Assembly (NCBI GenBank): GCA_003650255.1
Contig: QMOP01000055.1
Span: forward strand, 1 to 8,072
Reading direction: 5' to 3'
Source of the DNA: Caldisericota bacterium
Lineage (GTDB): Bacteria; CG03; B21-G15
Length of the DNA stretch: 8,072 nucleotides
A program made the position numbers and the translations under genes. Shown here piece by piece: positions 6,285 through 8,072 of this stretch. Position 1 is the first letter of the stretch. Each line of letters opens with the position of its first letter. The notes below the pieces were generated by a model. That model worked only from the letters and a program-made list of their open reading frames with translations, ran no database searches and was not told the origin of the DNA.

Positions 6285-6298
6285 GTAAAATTTTAAAT

Positions 6299-6652
6299 TT
6301 AGCCAGCAAAGAAAAAATGAGACACACAATGACAGTCACTGGAGCCAAAATAAGATATAGGATGGAAATATTTAGAAAAGTAACGAGAAATCTGACATTC
6401 TAAGGATTTATCTTGAGTTTTTATTTTTATTATCCCTATTATTTTTGCATCTCGAGAATTTAAAAAATAATCAATATGCCAGAACAATTTCTTCCTCTTA
6501 CTTAAATGCCTTCTGATACGGGCTTCCATCCCCCTTAAGGATCTTCCAACATAGAAATAAATCCCTTCTTTGAAAAATATTCTCCCTAAATTACCAACTT
6601 TTATGACTCTATCCTTTTTCAAACGAATTATTAATATGTAAACTCCTTTCAA
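6299..6652 (-). CDS. DUF123-type GIY-YIG domain protein
   Basis: The 117-residue product is a full-length match to the small DUF123 group of the GIY-YIG nuclease superfamily. Seen in order are GVY (3-5), GIYFYVGRS (30-38, the YIG motif), LRGMEARIRRHL with the catalytic-type Arg (39-50), FWHIDYFL (57-64), the conserved Glu of LECQIS (84-89), and the group-specific GSSDCHCVSHFF (103-114). All key positions are kept, so it may be active on nucleic acid, though the cellular role of this group is not settled. The start codon is TTG, 4 bases after the stop of the thioredoxin gene. A TAG lies in the same frame just upstream, and the GVY strand must be retained, so no other common start codon fits. 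The only good Shine-Dalgarno-like sequence, AAAGGAG (6649-6643), is inside codons 2-4, so translation probably depends on coupling to the upstream gene. Confidence 0.88.
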   Translation of the reverse strand: MKGVYILIIRLKKDRVIKVGNLGRIFFKEGIYFYVGRSLRGMEARIRRHLSKRKKLFWHIDYFLNSRDAKIIGIIKIKTQDKSLECQISRYFSKYFHPISYFGSSDCHCVSHFFFAG

Positions 6653-6656
6653 TAAT

Positions 6657-7484
6657 CTAAAATAAAACTTGAACTAATTTCCTCTGATATTCATGAGTTA
6701 AAGAAGCATCATTACCTAAAATTAAAAATACTTTAAGCATAAGTTTACGGGCTATTTCATCTTTGTATTTTTTGTTTCTTTTTATTACCTCTAAATATTC
6801 ATCTAAAGCTTCTCGATACTTCCCCTTTTTTACATATTGAGTTGCAATCCTTAAACGAACCTCTAAATCATCGGGATTTTTCTCTAAAATCTTCTTAAGT
6901 TTATCAATATCCTCTTCAGGTGTTTCTAAAAAATAGATATAAGAAAGGATTCTGTTTGCATCTTCAAATTGAGTTACCTCTTTTAAATAAGACTTTGCTT
7001 TCTCTATTTCATTCTTTTTAAAATAAATTAATCCTAATTTAAGTTTTACTTGAGGATTATCTGGTTTTAAACTTTCTGCCTCTTTGAGTTTTTTCTCTAC
7101 CTCCTCAAACCTTCCCTCTTTCAAAAGGGTCTCTGCTTCCTTTATAAGTTTTTCTGCTTGCTGAGGGATAAATTTATCCAATATACTTTTCAGTTTCTGC
7201 TTGGATAATACCCCAGTAAAACTTGCAACAACCTTCCCGTCTTTAAATATTTTTATTGTAGGAATTGCCTGAATACCTAATTGAAGCGCTAAAGATTCGT
7301 TCTCTTTAATGTTTACTTTATAAAAAATAAATTCTTGATGATACTCCTTTTCTAACTCCTCTAAAATTGGCGAAAAAATAAGACAAGGTTGACACCAATC
7401 AGCCCAAAAATCAACTAAAACTGGCTTTTCTTTTGATTTTTCAATTACATCTTTTTTAAATTCTTTCTCCGTTACTTCCTTCAT
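6657..7484 (-). CDS. cnoX: Thioredoxin-TPR protein of the CnoX/YbbN family
   Basis: The 275-residue protein has an N-terminal thioredoxin domain (about 1-108) with PVLVDFWADWCQPC (Cys31, Cys34) and the cis-proline loop AIPTIKIFKDGK (Pro75). A C-terminal tetratricopeptide half follows (about 110-275): AETLLKEGRFEEVEKKLKEA, a second repeat IYFKKNEIEKAKSYL, and the tail NPDDLEVRLRIATQYVKKGK ... ARKLMLKVFLILGN ... EYQRKLVQVLF, which is diagnostic of YbbN/CnoX. E. coli CnoX (284 residues) is a holdase that protects substrates from over-oxidation and hands them to GroEL and DnaK. Its active site is SxxC, whereas this copy keeps both cysteines (WCQPC), so it may still reduce disulfides. No signal peptide is present, so it is cytoplasmic. 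The start overlaps the upstream membrane protein gene by 29 bases; no strong ribosome binding site is visible and translational coupling is likely. Confidence 0.9.
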   Translation of the reverse strand: MKEVTEKEFKKDVIEKSKEKPVLVDFWADWCQPCLIFSPILEELEKEYHQEFIFYKVNIKENESLALQLGIQAIPTIKIFKDGKVVASFTGVLSKQKLKSILDKFIPQQAEKLIKEAETLLKEGRFEEVEKKLKEAESLKPDNPQVKLKLGLIYFKKNEIEKAKSYLKEVTQFEDANRILSYIYFLETPEEDIDKLKKILEKNPDDLEVRLRIATQYVKKGKYREALDEYLEVIKRNKKYKDEIARKLMLKVFLILGNDASLTHEYQRKLVQVLF

Positions 7485-8072
7485 CGCTTACAAAGATTAA
7501 AGGAAAAATTATATCACTTAAACAGCAGGGAAACCAGACTGCAAGAAATAGAAAAATAAATATTACAAAATAGGAAAGAAGATTTATTTTCTCTCCTATA
7601 GCCATAATTATATGAAAAAGGGATGCCCAGGTACTTAAGAGAACATGAAAAGCATGAGGAAACTTTGTATGAGGATGATAATAAGCAATTAAGACACCTA
7701 AAATAGCAAGAGGATTTACCAGCCACCATCTTTCAATTGCTCCAATATGAATCTCCCTTTTTGGTAACTTGAGTAGAAATTCTCCTAAATAAGGAATCAA
7801 AGAATCACTTAAGGTCGCAATACCCACTGAACCAAAATAACCGAGTAAGAAAAGAATAATTAAAGGAACTTTTTTCCGATAAAATTTATACATAGAAGCA
7901 GTAACCAAAGCACTCAATACCACATGTAAAGGATGAAGGATATAAAAAATGGTGAAGGAGGTCTTTTGAGGAAGATTGGAAAAAAGAAGCATAATTATAA
8001 TTCCTGTAGCAGCACCTAATAATGTGAATGGAGAATGATTCCTTAATTCTCTAATAATTTTTTTTATATCCA
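7456..8072 (-). CDS. Polytopic membrane protein of unknown function (5' end outside window)
   Basis: The frame stays open from the stop at 7456 to the right edge, giving at least 204 residues. The first internal ATG (7992) falls within a hydrophobic helix (LLGAATGIIIMLLF), and the residues before it (DIKKIIRELRNHSPF) look like the start of a cytoplasmic segment, so the true start is upstream. About six membrane segments can be drawn. Loops between them carry many His and charged residues: LHPLHVVLSAL, GIATLSDSLIPYLGE, HIGAIERWWLVNP, YYHPHTKFPHAFHVLLSTWASLFHI and FPCCLSDIIFPLIF. The His, Asp and Glu in these segments could line a metal site or channel, but I do not recognise a named family and assign no function. 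The stop lies 29 bases inside the downstream thioredoxin-TPR gene, so the two are probably expressed together. Confidence 0.75.
   Translation of the reverse strand, partial: DIKKIIRELRNHSPFTLLGAATGIIIMLLFSNLPQKTSFTIFYILHPLHVVLSALVTASMYKFYRKKVPLIILFLLGYFGSVGIATLSDSLIPYLGEFLLKLPKREIHIGAIERWWLVNPLAILGVLIAYYHPHTKFPHAFHVLLSTWASLFHIIMAIGEKINLLSYFVIFIFLFLAVWFPCCLSDIIFPLIFVSDEGSNGERI

Noticed and set aside
7456..7992. Start of the membrane protein at the ATG at 7992
   Set aside because: The frame continues open to the edge, and the upstream codons complete a hydrophobic helix that this ATG would cut in half.

Overview
The window is AT-rich bacterial DNA in which every supported gene lies on the minus strand. 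Two TonB-dependent outer-membrane receptors show a diderm (Gram-negative type) bacterium. The Lys/Glu-rich proteins, strong GGAGG ribosome binding sites and low GC suggest an uncultivated anaerobic or thermophilic lineage, but I cannot name a phylum. No tRNA, rRNA, CRISPR, transposase or phage gene was seen.

Read in the direction of transcription (right to left), the window has two blocks. Block A (about 8072 to 6299) is a tightly packed group. It holds a polytopic membrane protein cut by the right edge, a CnoX/YbbN-like thioredoxin-TPR protein that overlaps it by 29 bases, and a DUF123-type GIY-YIG protein that begins at a TTG codon 4 bases after the previous stop.

Block B (about 6284 to 1) looks like a metal-responsive uptake cluster. 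A DtxR/MntR-family regulator is preceded by a TTGACA -35 box, and its probable -10 region overlaps a near-palindromic TTAG...CTAA site of the kind such regulators bind. A 73-base gap with promoter and dyad signals follows. Then come a TonB receptor with a CxxC motif in its plug, an HPr-fold protein that lacks the phosphorylatable His15 but keeps Ser46, a dinitrogenase iron-molybdenum cofactor (NifX/NifB-type) domain protein, a second TonB receptor, and an exported FmdE-like protein cut by the left edge. Gaps of 33, 16, 79 and 24 bases suggest one transcript.

My working reading is that Block B imports a metal or metal complex (Fe, Mn, Mo or W are all possible) across the outer membrane under metal-dependent repression. 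The HPr-like, NifX-like and FmdE-like proteins would be accessory factors of unknown role. The family assignments are solid. The substrate, and the idea that these genes form one system, are inference. The most unusual items are the His15-less HPr-like protein inside a TonB/NifX/FmdE operon, the putative autoregulatory operator of the DtxR gene, and the exported FmdE-like protein with an altered HGDICPC motif.
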